Positions 1 to 6,769 are shown, counted from the stretch's first letter. The stretch: 7,718 nucleotides of DNA from Alphaproteobacteria bacterium UBA5343 (GCA_002410125.1 DHQH01000020.1:21365-29082), one strand, 5' to 3'. Notes: a model not told the origin generated them from the sequence alone. Translations and numbers: made by a program.

Positions 1-1796
1 TATGTTATATCTTTAAATGTAGTTCCGTCAACTATTTTACCATTAAAAAACTCACTTTGGGTAAAGGCTTTATTTTCACTTCTTAGTTTTATCAAGGTTT
101 TTACAAAGGATAATATCTCTTTATCTTCTTTATTTATCCCTGCCCAATTTAGCCAAGAAATGACATTATCTTGACAATATGGATTATTGTTTCCTATTTG
201 AGATTTTCCAAATTCATCACCTGCAACAATCATAGGGATACCTTGAGAAAGAAGTAGAGTTGCGAACATAGATTTTATTCTTTTTAGTCTTAGTTTTTTA
301 ATTTTATTGTTGCTGCTATGACCTTCTTCACCAGAGTTCCAACTCCAGTTAGAATTAGTTCCGTCTCTATTTTCTTCACCATTTGCGAGATTATGTTTAT
401 TATTATAACTAACCAAATCTCTCATACAAAAACCATCATGAGCCGTAATAAAGTTAATTGATGAATAAGGTTTGCGACCTCGATAACCAAACACATCGCT
501 TGAGCCTGTTAAACGGGAGGCTAATTCTGATATTTGATTTTCGTCACCTCGCCAGAATTTCCTAACATTATCTCTGAATTTATCATTCCATTCTAACCAT
601 CTTGGGGTGTAAGCACCTAACTGATAACCATCCATATCTAAATCCCAAGGCTCAGCAATTAGTTTAGATTTTTGAATGATTGGATCTTGATGAACAGCAT
701 ATAAGAATCCAGATTGTTGGGAGAAGCTGTTATCTGTTCTGCAAAGAGTTGAGGCAAGATCGAATCTAAAACCATCAACTTGCATAACCTCTATCCAATA
801 TCTAAGGGAATCCATCACCATTTTTAGAGTATTATGATTAGCAAGATTTAGTGATGCACCACAACCAGTACTATCATAATAATATCTTTTATTTTCTTCT
901 GAGAGTTTATAATAAGATGAGTTATCAATACCTCTAAAAGATAGAGTTGGGCCTAGTTGATTACCCTCGCCTGTGTGATTGTAAACCACATCTAAAATTA
1001 CTTCTAATCCTAGTTTATGATAGGTTTTAATAAAGTCTTTAAATTCATTGATATTGTTATTTATCAAAAACTCATTTTCAAGTGAAAAGAAATTATAAGT
1101 TTCATATCCCCAGTAGTTGTGATTGGTTGAAGTATCTTGACGATTGCCCATAAAATTAAATACTGGTAATAATTCTAGAGATGTTACGCCTAAATCTTTT
1201 AGATAAGTTGTTAGAGTTTCATTTTCTAACCCCTTAAACTTTCCTTTATGAGAATCTTTTACATCTGGATGAAGAGCTGTTAATCCTTTGGTATGAGCTT
1301 CATAAATTATACTTCTATATTTTTTTACTCTTGGTTTTTCTATACCTTCCCAATCATAATTTTCATCAATTACTACTGACTTTGGAACATAAGGTGCGGA
1401 ATCTAGTTCACTAAAAGATAAATCTTTTTCAGGACTGTCAACATCATAACCAAAAATGGCTTTGTTCCAAATCAGTCTGCCTTTTAGGGATTTTGCATAA
1501 GGGTCTATTAGGAGTTTGTTTTTATTAAACCTTAAACCATTTTCAGGGTCATATTTACCATCAACTCTATAACCGTAAACTTGCCCTGCTTTTATATTTG
1601 GTAATAAGATATGCCAGACTTCATCGGTGAAATTTTCGACATTATATCTAGCGATTTCTTCAACACCATTATCATCAAATAGGCATAATTCTACAGAGGT
1701 TGCATTAGCAGAAAATAATGCAAAGTTCACACCATTTTCTGTTATTGTTGCACCTAGTGGATAAGGTCTTCCTTGTGATAGTTTGTTGTTAGTCAT
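1..1796 (-). CDS. glgX: Glycogen debranching enzyme GlgX (isoamylase type), C-terminus cut by window edge
   Basis: The frame is open from an ATG at 1796-1794 to the left edge with no stop: 598 codons, against roughly 650-720 for the family, so the C-terminal part is missing. GlgX hydrolyses alpha-1,6 linkages of phosphorylase limit dextrin in the cytoplasm. Residues ~9-100 are a CBM48 domain that begins with the typical GRPYPLGAT and GVNFALFSANA. The GH13 barrel follows: YEAHTKGLT near 160, DVVYNHTGEGN at 269-279, the nucleophile Asp346 in DGFRFDLAS, the acid/base Glu382 in AEPWD, and Asp454 in TAHDGF. All three catalytic carboxylates are present. The start is supported by AAAAGGG (1810-1804) 7 nt upstream. 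It lies 217 bp downstream of glgB on the same strand, so shared transcription is likely. The product call is very secure; only the end is unseen. Confidence 0.96.
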   Translation of the reverse strand, partial: MTNNKLSQGRPYPLGATITENGVNFALFSANATSVELCLFDDNGVEEIARYNVENFTDEVWHILLPNIKAGQVYGYRVDGKYDPENGLRFNKNKLLIDPYAKSLKGRLIWNKAIFGYDVDSPEKDLSFSELDSAPYVPKSVVIDENYDWEGIEKPRVKKYRSIIYEAHTKGLTALHPDVKDSHKGKFKGLENETLTTYLKDLGVTSLELLPVFNFMGNRQDTSTNHNYWGYETYNFFSLENEFLINNNINEFKDFIKTYHKLGLEVILDVVYNHTGEGNQLGPTLSFRGIDNSSYYKLSEENKRYYYDSTGCGASLNLANHNTLKMVMDSLRYWIEVMQVDGFRFDLASTLCRTDNSFSQQSGFLYAVHQDPIIQKSKLIAEPWDLDMDGYQLGAYTPRWLEWNDKFRDNVRKFWRGDENQISELASRLTGSSDVFGYRGRKPYSSINFITAHDGFCMRDLVSYNNKHNLANGEENRDGTNSNWSWNSGEEGHSSNNKIKKLRLKRIKSMFATLLLSQGIPMIVAGDEFGKSQIGNNNPYCQDNVISWLNWAGINKEDKEILSFVKTLIKLRSENKAFTQSEFFNGKIVDGTTFKDIT

Positions 1797-1815
1797 ACAA
1801 TAACCCTTTTACTAT

Positions 1816-1827
1816 TAGATTAATCTA
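1816..1827. promoter_or_regulatory. 12-bp perfect palindrome upstream of glgX, possible operator
   Basis: TAGATTAATCTA reads the same on both strands and sits 19 nt before the glgX start codon, just upstream of its ribosome-binding site. The pairs A1814/T1829 and T1813/A1830 extend the symmetry after one mismatch. In so AT-rich a background a palindrome of this length could occur by chance. No regulator is identified; an operator role is inference. Confidence 0.25.
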
Positions 1828-1875
1828 GTATGAGACTTACCATAAATAGATTAAATAATGGTTAGGATTTAAAGA

Positions 1876-1900
1876 GATTCCTGCCTTCGCAGGAATGACT
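1876..1900 (-). repeat. Short palindromic intergenic repeat (GTCATTCC module)
   Basis: An 8-bp perfect stem (ATTCCTGC at 1877-1884 with GCAGGAAT at 1889-1896) closes a 4-nt loop. On the minus strand the module reads AGTCATTCC, then the hairpin, then GGAATC. Modules of this GTCAT-palindrome type are a common style of dispersed intergenic repeat in proteobacterial genomes; I recognise the style but cannot confirm copy number here. There is no strong T-run after it on either strand, so it is not a convincing terminator. Confidence 0.6.
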
Positions 1901-1940
1901 GTGTGGGGAAGATTGTTATTGAATTACTTCGCAATAAGAA

Positions 1941-2001
1941 CTGAATCCCCGAGCTACAACTTGTTGCGATACAACTCGTTGTAATGGCTCGAGGATGACA
2001 G
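1941..2001 (-). repeat. 61-nt palindromic repeat element between glgB and glgX
   Basis: The outer stem joins 1945-1954 with 1987-1996 (ten pairs, nine canonical and one G-U in minus-strand RNA but C-A in plus-strand RNA). CTG/CAG at 1941-1943 and 1999-2001 extend it. Inside, TACAAC (1955-1960) pairs with GTTGTA (1978-1983) and GTTG (1963-1966) with CAAC (1972-1975). The wobble means it folds better in the glgB-glgX transcript sense. It starts TGTCATCC and ends GGATTCAG on that strand, the same frame as the neighbouring module at 1876-1900. It begins 12 bp after the glgB stop. It may be a REP-like dispersed repeat or an mRNA-stabilising hairpin. Confidence 0.6.
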
Positions 2002-2013
2002 GTTTATTTGTTT

Positions 2014-4218
2014 TTAGTAAACTGGTTTTAGAATCACTGTTGCAAGGGGTGGAATATCAACTTTTACAGAGTGCTTCTTATAATTCCAACCTTCTTTTCT
2101 TGGTTTGATCTTGCTTGAATTAATTACATTACCACCACCATATACTTCATGATCAGAGTTGAAGATTTCTTCATATTCACAATATTCTGGAACACCAACT
2201 TTAAATCCTTTCCTAACCACTGGAGTAAAGTTTGAAACTACGATTAAATGGTCTTTACTGTCTTTGGCTTTTCTGATGTAAGATAATACACTATTATCAC
2301 CATCTGAGTGATCTATCCATTCAAAGCCTTTATAATCAAAATCAACTTCGTGAAGTGAACCATAATATTTATAAATAGCATTTAAATCTGTAATACATTT
2401 TTTGAGACCTTTATTTAATGGATTATTCATCAAGTGCCAACAAAGACTGTAATTTTCATCCCATTCTCTGTCTTGCCCAAATTCTGAACCCATGAATAAA
2501 AGTTTTTTACCAGGATGAGAGAACATAAAACTATAATAGTTTCTAAGGTTTGCAAATTTTTGCCAATTATCACCTGGCATTCTTTGATACATTGAACCCT
2601 TACCATGAACTACTTCGTCATGTGAAATTGGTAAAACAAAGTTCTCATTAAAAGCATAAATTAAACCGAAAGTTAGTTTACCGTGATGATATTTTCTATG
2701 AACTGGATCTTCTTTGATATACTCTAAAGTATCATTCATCCACCCCATATTCCATTTATACCCAAAACCTAAACCACCTAAATATGTTGGTTTTGAAACA
2801 CCTGAAAATGCAGTTGATTCTTCTGCAATTGTGATAGCACCTGTACCTTCACCATAGACAAGCTCATTAAATCTTTTTAAGAATGTGATTGCTTCTAAAT
2901 TTTCATTACCACCAAACTCATTTGGAATCCATTGACCATCTTCTCTTGAATAATCAAGGTATAACATTGAAGCAACTGCATCAACCCTAATACCATCAAT
3001 GTGATATTCTCTTAACCAAAATAGTGCTGAAGCACAAAGGAAGTTACTAACTTCTGTTCTACCATAGTTATAAATTTTTGTACCCCAATCCATATGTTCG
3101 CCTTTTTTAGGATCAGAATGTTCATATAAACATGTACCATCAAATTCTGCCAAGCCGTGAGCATCTTTTGGGAAATGAGCTGGCACCCAATCAATAATAA
3201 CCCCTATTCCTTCTTGGTGACATTTATCGATAAAATATTTAAAATCATCTGGTGTTCCATATCTTGAAGTAGGAGCAAACATACCTGTTACTTGATACCC
3301 CCAAGAACCATCAAATGGATATTCTGTTACTGGCAATAATTCGATATGTGTGAATCCTAGTTCTTTTACATAAGATACTAAATCATTAGCTAATTCTCTA
3401 TATGTTAAGTATCTTTGACCTTCTTCTGGTATTCTTTTCCAAGAGCCTAAATGCACTTCATAAATTGACATTGGCTTATCCAAGCCATTATAATTTTTTC
3501 GCTCTTCCATCCAGTTAGAATCGTCCCATTTATAATTATCAATATTATAAACTACAGATGCGTTTGATGGTCTTTTTTCACCATAGAATGCAAATGGGTC
3601 TGATTTTAATGGAACAAGGTTTCCGTTCTGAGATTTTATTTCGTATTTGTATAATTCACCTTCATAGATTTCTGGAATAAAAATTTCCCATACACCACAA
3701 CCAATATGGTTTCTCATAATGTGAGTTCTACCGTCCCAATTATTAAAAGGACCAACCACACTTACTCTTTTTGCATTTGGAGCCCATACAGCAAATACAG
3801 TACCTTTTACACCGTTATGCTCAATAACGTGAGAGCCTAATTTTTTGTAGATATCAAGATGAGTACCTTCTGCAAGATAGTAAATATCTAGTTCACCAAA
3901 GGTAGATGTAAAACGATAAGAATCTTCAATTATTCTTGAGTTTCCGTCTTTGTAATTGATTTTTAATTTATATGGAAATTCTTCAGCTAAACCAAAATTA
4001 ATTTGGAAGAATCCTGCTCCATCTAGCTTATCCATCCAACCACAATTATCACTATTTAATGCATGAATAATTTCAATAGAATCCGCATCTGGTTGAAATG
4101 ATCTAATGAGAAGAGAGCCATCTTCCCAACCGTGATGCATACCAAGAACCGCAAAAGGATTTGAATGATCACCAGTTATAATTGCTTCTATTTCTTTTGG
4201 GTTAAGTAAGTTTTTCAT
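2014..4218 (-). CDS. glgB: 1,4-alpha-glucan branching enzyme GlgB
   Basis: Complete, 734 aa, close to the 728 aa of E. coli GlgB, hence the long form with the extra N-terminal domain. It cuts alpha-1,4 glucan chains and re-joins them by alpha-1,6 bonds during cytoplasmic glycogen synthesis. Residues ~1-110 are the N1 domain (NPFAVLGMH at 20-28) and ~115-235 the CBM48 domain (VFAVWAPNAKRVSVVGPFNN at 141-160). The GH13 barrel starts near 250: SIYEVHLGSW 251-260, ELLPVTEYPFDGSWGYQ 293-309, nucleophile Asp413 in RVDAVASM, acid/base Glu466 in AEEST, and Asp534 in SHDEVVHGKGS. A beta C-terminal domain follows from ~640. These residues match E. coli D405/E458/D526 with a constant offset of 8. GGAGA at 4232-4228 lies 9 nt before the ATG. 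It is the first gene of the glg block, with its own leader and promoter candidate. Confidence 0.98.
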   Translation of the reverse strand: MKNLLNPKEIEAIITGDHSNPFAVLGMHHGWEDGSLLIRSFQPDADSIEIIHALNSDNCGWMDKLDGAGFFQINFGLAEEFPYKLKINYKDGNSRIIEDSYRFTSTFGELDIYYLAEGTHLDIYKKLGSHVIEHNGVKGTVFAVWAPNAKRVSVVGPFNNWDGRTHIMRNHIGCGVWEIFIPEIYEGELYKYEIKSQNGNLVPLKSDPFAFYGEKRPSNASVVYNIDNYKWDDSNWMEERKNYNGLDKPMSIYEVHLGSWKRIPEEGQRYLTYRELANDLVSYVKELGFTHIELLPVTEYPFDGSWGYQVTGMFAPTSRYGTPDDFKYFIDKCHQEGIGVIIDWVPAHFPKDAHGLAEFDGTCLYEHSDPKKGEHMDWGTKIYNYGRTEVSNFLCASALFWLREYHIDGIRVDAVASMLYLDYSREDGQWIPNEFGGNENLEAITFLKRFNELVYGEGTGAITIAEESTAFSGVSKPTYLGGLGFGYKWNMGWMNDTLEYIKEDPVHRKYHHGKLTFGLIYAFNENFVLPISHDEVVHGKGSMYQRMPGDNWQKFANLRNYYSFMFSHPGKKLLFMGSEFGQDREWDENYSLCWHLMNNPLNKGLKKCITDLNAIYKYYGSLHEVDFDYKGFEWIDHSDGDNSVLSYIRKAKDSKDHLIVVSNFTPVVRKGFKVGVPEYCEYEEIFNSDHEVYGGGNVINSSKIKPRKEGWNYKKHSVKVDIPPLATVILKPVY

Positions 4219-4245
4219 ATAATAAAATCTCCATAATAAAAGAAA

Positions 4246-4263
4246 TGTGATTTTCGAATCACA
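4246..4263. promoter_or_regulatory. Hairpin or operator in the glgB leader
   Basis: TGTGATT (4246-4252) and AATCACA (4257-4263) form a perfect 7-bp inverted repeat around TTCG. It lies 28 nt upstream of the glgB start and within the predicted 5' leader. The half sites look like CRP half sites, but the gap between TGTGA and TCACA is 8 rather than 6 bases. It could be an RNA stem-loop in the leader or an operator for a dimeric regulator. Confidence 0.35.
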
Positions 4264-4283
4264 AGATATAAATAATCATATCT

Positions 4284-4312
4284 TCTATATATTTTTATTT
4301 TAGATAAATCAA
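4284..4312 (-). promoter_or_regulatory. Candidate sigma-70 promoter of glgB
   Basis: On the minus strand TTGATT (4312-4307) is followed after 17 nt by TATAGA (4289-4284), which would give a leader of about 55-60 nt before glgB. Spacing is ideal; the -35 matches 4 of 6 consensus positions and the -10 matches 4 of 6. A second possible -10, TATGAT, lies just downstream but lacks a good -35. AT-rich sequence makes chance matches frequent. Confidence 0.4.
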
Positions 4313-4323
4313 GAAAATTGATT
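4307..4323. promoter_or_regulatory. 17-bp inverted repeat over the glgB -35, candidate operator
   Basis: AATCAA (4307-4312), five bases, then TTGATT (4318-4323): a perfect 6-5-6 inverted repeat whose one half coincides with the proposed glgB -35 box. A protein dimer bound here would overlap polymerase contacts. The half sites resemble FNR half sites but point outward, so this is not an FNR box. Operator function is inference from position and symmetry. Confidence 0.3.
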
Positions 4324-4553
4324 AAAAATAAAAATATTTTTTTAAAGAGAGATTATTGATTTTATTATATTTTTAAATCATTTTTCGAAAAAATATTTAA
4401 TTTTTTTATATTTTTAAAAAGCCTATTTATCTTTAAAATATAAATAGTTACTAAAGTTCGTTTTAAACTTTTTAACAGTTTTTTTGTAAAATTACGATAG
4501 GTAAATTGATGAAATTATTACACATTTTATTAACTATATTTGTTTTAAATATG
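4324..4553. other. Very AT-rich non-coding stretch between divergent genes
   Basis: No open frame with a plausible start and ribosome-binding site is seen here. The stretch is dominated by A- and T-tracts, probably curved or easily melted DNA, with a 12-bp palindrome TTTTTCGAAAAA at 4381-4392. The rest of the 422-bp gap (4219-4640) holds the glgB control sites on one side and the promoter and leader of the small plus-strand gene on the other. No riboswitch or small RNA fold is recognised. Confidence 0.5.
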
Positions 4554-4581
4554 TTGACCTAAAGAAAATTTTGTTTATATT
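4554..4581 (+). promoter_or_regulatory. Predicted sigma-70 promoter of the DUF2934 gene
   Basis: TTGACC (4554-4559) and TATATT (4576-4581) are separated by 16 nt, each matching 5 of 6 consensus bases. Transcription would begin near 4588, giving a leader of about 53 nt before the ATG at 4641. This is the best promoter match in the window. It also argues against the upstream in-frame ATG at 4587, which would sit at the very start of the transcript. Confidence 0.6.
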
Positions 4582-4627
4582 TTATTATGTTGCTAGCAAA
4601 AAATTATGTAACTAATCAAACTTCTAT

Positions 4628-4633
4628 AGGAGA
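4628..4633 (+). promoter_or_regulatory. Ribosome-binding site that fixes the start at 4641
   Basis: AGGAGA lies 7 nt before the ATG at 4641, an ideal Shine-Dalgarno arrangement. The upstream in-frame ATG at 4587 has no such site, so the shorter 89-residue product is preferred. Confidence 0.8.
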
Positions 4634-4640
4634 AAAAAAA

Positions 4641-4910
4641 ATGAAATGTTGTAACGAAAATTTAATTAAAGAAGCTGCTTATTATATTTGGGAAAAAGCT
4701 GGAAAACCTTGTGGTCAAGATGCTTGTCACTGGGCACAAGCAGAAAAAGAAGTTTCAAAATTATTAGGTTCTTGTAGCTCTAAAAAATCATCTAGCAAAA
4801 AATCTACTGCTAAGAAATCTACTGCAAAATCTGCAACTAAGAAAACTACAGCTAAAGCAGCTACTAAAAAAACTACAACAAAAAAAGCATCTGCTAAAAA
4901 ATCTAAGTAA
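4641..4910 (+). CDS. DUF2934 domain protein with lysine-rich histone H1-like tail
   Basis: An 89-residue protein. Residues ~8-42 fit the DUF2934 family: an AAYYIWEKAGKP core, then an HWAQAEKEV helix. Its function is not known. From residue 46 to the end the chain is almost only Lys, Ser, Thr and Ala with repeated KKST, AKK and TKKTT patterns, like the tails of bacterial histone H1-like proteins that bind DNA through charge. Five cysteines (3, 4, 24, 29, 45) and His30 fall in the compact N-terminal half, which would allow metal binding or disulfides. A nucleoid-associated role is inference from the tail. It has its own promoter and a strong terminator and so looks monocistronic. The ATG at 4641 is chosen for its ribosome-binding site; a 107-residue form from 4587 is less likely. 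Gene reality is secure; the role is unknown. Confidence 0.88.
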   Translation: MKCCNENLIKEAAYYIWEKAGKPCGQDACHWAQAEKEVSKLLGSCSSKKSSSKKSTAKKSTAKSATKKTTAKAATKKTTTKKASAKKSK

Positions 4911-4930
4911 TTTTTAGATAACAGTTTTTT

Positions 4931-4966
4931 ATAAAACCTCCTTTTTTAAGGAGGTTTTATTTTTTT
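4931..4966 (+). terminator. Strong intrinsic terminator, overlapping the stop of the convergent gene
   Basis: ATAAAACCTCC (4931-4941) pairs with GGAGGTTTTAT (4950-4960); two further T-A pairs leave a TTTT loop, and six T residues follow (4961-4966). It terminates the DUF2934 gene 20 nt after its stop. Read from the other strand the same hairpin is followed by TTTTAT within its own stem, so it may also terminate the minus-strand methyltransferase gene less efficiently. That gene's TAA stop (4959-4957) lies within the stem. Confidence 0.9.
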
Positions 4967-6474
4967 GCGGAATATATAAAACCCACCACCTCTTCATCTG
5001 CTTCATATCTAAGGATTACTTCCTCTGATCTTATGTCTGTAAAACCATGTTCTTTTAATAAATTATCTAAATATTTTTGAGAGTGCCTGAATCTGCCAGA
5101 TGGGTGCAAATAAAAATCATTATTATTGGTGTTATTTTTAGTGATAGTGAGGAGTAAGTATCCTGATTTTATACTTTCATAGAAAGACTTTCTCAACTCT
5201 TCTAACCCACCAAAATAGGTTAAAACATCAGCTGATGTTATTAAATCAAAATGATTTTTATTATTGTCCAAATATTCTAATAAATCTTGATGAATTAAAT
5301 TATCATAATAAGATTTTTTCTTAGCTTCTTTTAGCATATTTGATGATAAATCAACCCCTATTAAATGAGCATTCTTAAGAGTGTTTTTAATGTATTTTCC
5401 ACATAACCCAGTGCCGCATCCTGCATCGAGAATCGCTAGTTTATTATCGGTTGTTTTTATATATATATCTTTAATTTTATCACCAATATAAAATGGAGCT
5501 TTATAATCAATTTGGGATAAGCTATCATCAAAGTCTGAAGCAAAAGAATCGAATAATCCCTCTACATATTCTCTTGCGGAATTGGTGATTTTTTTATCAT
5601 TATAAATTGATGATGTCATATGTTTTACGATAGGATTATTGGGGAACTTTTTGAGCCATTTTTTACAATGATTATGGGCAATTTGCTTATCTTCATTGAC
5701 AATGATATCATATAATAAATAGCCATAATTTAGATGGTTTTCATTATTATCTCCATCTAGCAATAAAGTCTTCCAAAAACATATTTCGGCATTTTTATTA
5801 TCACCAATTTTTTCATAAACACTAGCGATATTATTATATGCTAAGACATAATTAGAATCTAATTTGAGACATTCCTTATAGTAAAAAATAGCTTGCCTAA
5901 AATCTTCTTTAGTATCAAAAATATTGCCTAAGGTTAGATAAGATGAGGTATCTTTATTATCAAGTGAGATGGCTTTCTTACAATATTTAATTGCTTCATC
6001 ATATTTTTCTAGCTCATATAAAATATTTCCCATATTGCAATATGCTAGGGAATAATCGTTTTTATATTTGATGGCCTCATTATAATGTTTGCAAGCGAGT
6101 TTTTTCTCCCCGATTGCATCATAGACATTACCCAAATTTAGATGAGCATAGCTATTTATTGGATTTATCTCTAGCGATTTTTTGAGATATTTTTGTGCTT
6201 CTTTATATTGTTTACATTCATATAAACTCCCCCCCATATTACACATTATTACTGCTGAGTTTGGGGCTAAATTAAGTGCTTGTTTATAGAGATTGATTGC
6301 CTGTTTCTTGTCACCAATATAATCATAAGCATTGGCAAGATTGGTGAGTAGATTAATATTTTTTGTGGGAGATAGCTCTAATAACTTTTCAAATAATGGA
6401 ATAGCTTTTTTGAAGTTTTGTTGGTGATAAAACTTTTCTGCTTTTATATATGTTTTTTCGTATTTTGAAAGCAT
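4957..6474 (-). CDS. TPR-repeat protein fused to a SAM-dependent methyltransferase
   Basis: 505 aa from the ATG at 6474. Residues ~8-280 are TPR repeats with a clear 34-residue period: xDxN/P-type ends recur near 71, 105, 139, 173, 207 and 241, with NLGNVYDAIGEKK-type helices between. A linker containing REYVEGLFDSFASDFDDSL (301-319) leads to a class I methyltransferase: motif I LDAGCGTGLCG at 349-359, the acidic residue Asp375 in GVDLSSNML that should bind the SAM ribose, and FDLITSADVLTYFGG at 409-423. This layout matches known TPR-methyltransferase proteins (COG4976-like); the substrate is unknown, and the TPRs probably recruit a partner. No signal peptide is seen, so it is probably cytoplasmic. 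A TTG at 6504 would add ten residues but has no ribosome-binding site; ATG 6474 has GGA 9 nt upstream. It is convergent with the DUF2934 gene and appears to stand alone. Confidence 0.9.
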   Translation of the reverse strand: MLSKYEKTYIKAEKFYHQQNFKKAIPLFEKLLELSPTKNINLLTNLANAYDYIGDKKQAINLYKQALNLAPNSAVIMCNMGGSLYECKQYKEAQKYLKKSLEINPINSYAHLNLGNVYDAIGEKKLACKHYNEAIKYKNDYSLAYCNMGNILYELEKYDEAIKYCKKAISLDNKDTSSYLTLGNIFDTKEDFRQAIFYYKECLKLDSNYVLAYNNIASVYEKIGDNKNAEICFWKTLLLDGDNNENHLNYGYLLYDIIVNEDKQIAHNHCKKWLKKFPNNPIVKHMTSSIYNDKKITNSAREYVEGLFDSFASDFDDSLSQIDYKAPFYIGDKIKDIYIKTTDNKLAILDAGCGTGLCGKYIKNTLKNAHLIGVDLSSNMLKEAKKKSYYDNLIHQDLLEYLDNNKNHFDLITSADVLTYFGGLEELRKSFYESIKSGYLLLTITKNNTNNNDFYLHPSGRFRHSQKYLDNLLKEHGFTDIRSEEVILRYEADEEVVGFIYSAKK

Positions 6475-6543
6475 CCGAATTATTCCATAATGAATATAAA
6501 CCAATATTTATCACTATTGTGCAAGATTAAAGTAAAAAAAAGA

Positions 6544-6571
6544 TTGACGGAATAAGATAAATTTGTAATAT
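6544..6571 (+). promoter_or_regulatory. Candidate promoter of tRNA-Leu
   Basis: TTGACG (6544-6549), 16 nt, then TAATAT (6566-6571), about 26 nt upstream of the mature tRNA 5' end. The -35 is strong and the -10 moderate. The position suits a short precursor leader trimmed by RNase P. Confidence 0.5.
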
Positions 6572-6597
6572 TCTTCCCTATTATCAGTATATCTTAT

Positions 6598-6683
<86 letters not shown>

Positions 6684-6684
<1 letters not shown>

Positions 6685-6699
6685 GCCAACTTGTTGGCT
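6684..6699 (+). other. Small hairpin directly after the tRNA CCA
   Basis: AGCCAA (6684-6689) pairs with TTGGCT (6694-6699), and C-G at 6690/6693 can extend the stem. It begins at the last base of the tRNA and is followed only by TTTAAAC, so it is a weak terminator at best. It may block 3' exonucleases or guide 3' processing of the precursor. Confidence 0.4.
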
Positions 6700-6740
6700 T
6701 TAAACTTGCCAGCTCAAGCTCTCTGGAATTATCTTTCCAA

Positions 6741-6769
6741 AACAGCCCGTTGTAGGCTGTTATTTTTTT
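6741..6769 (+). terminator. Intrinsic terminator downstream of tRNA-Leu
   Basis: AACAGCC (6741-6747) and GGCTGTT (6755-6761) form a 7-bp stem with a 7-nt loop, followed by seven T residues at 6763-6769. It lies 57 nt after the tRNA end and should close the tRNA transcript before the Sel1-repeat gene. Confidence 0.85.

Noticed and set aside
1876..2001. Rho-independent terminator between glgB and glgX
   Set aside because: The hairpins are strong but none is followed by a run of T in the minus-strand direction.
3012..3194. 60-codon minus-strand frame inside glgB
   Set aside because: A different frame on the same strand as the secure glgB, with no independent start signal or family resemblance.
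4246..4263. CRP binding site before glgB
   Set aside because: The half sites resemble TGTGA/TCACA, but the spacer is 8 instead of 6, so it does not fit the CRP geometry.
6475..6504. TTG start adding ten residues to the TPR-methyltransferase
   Set aside because: No Shine-Dalgarno site upstream, and the extra residues are not part of a TPR; the ATG at 6474 is better supported.
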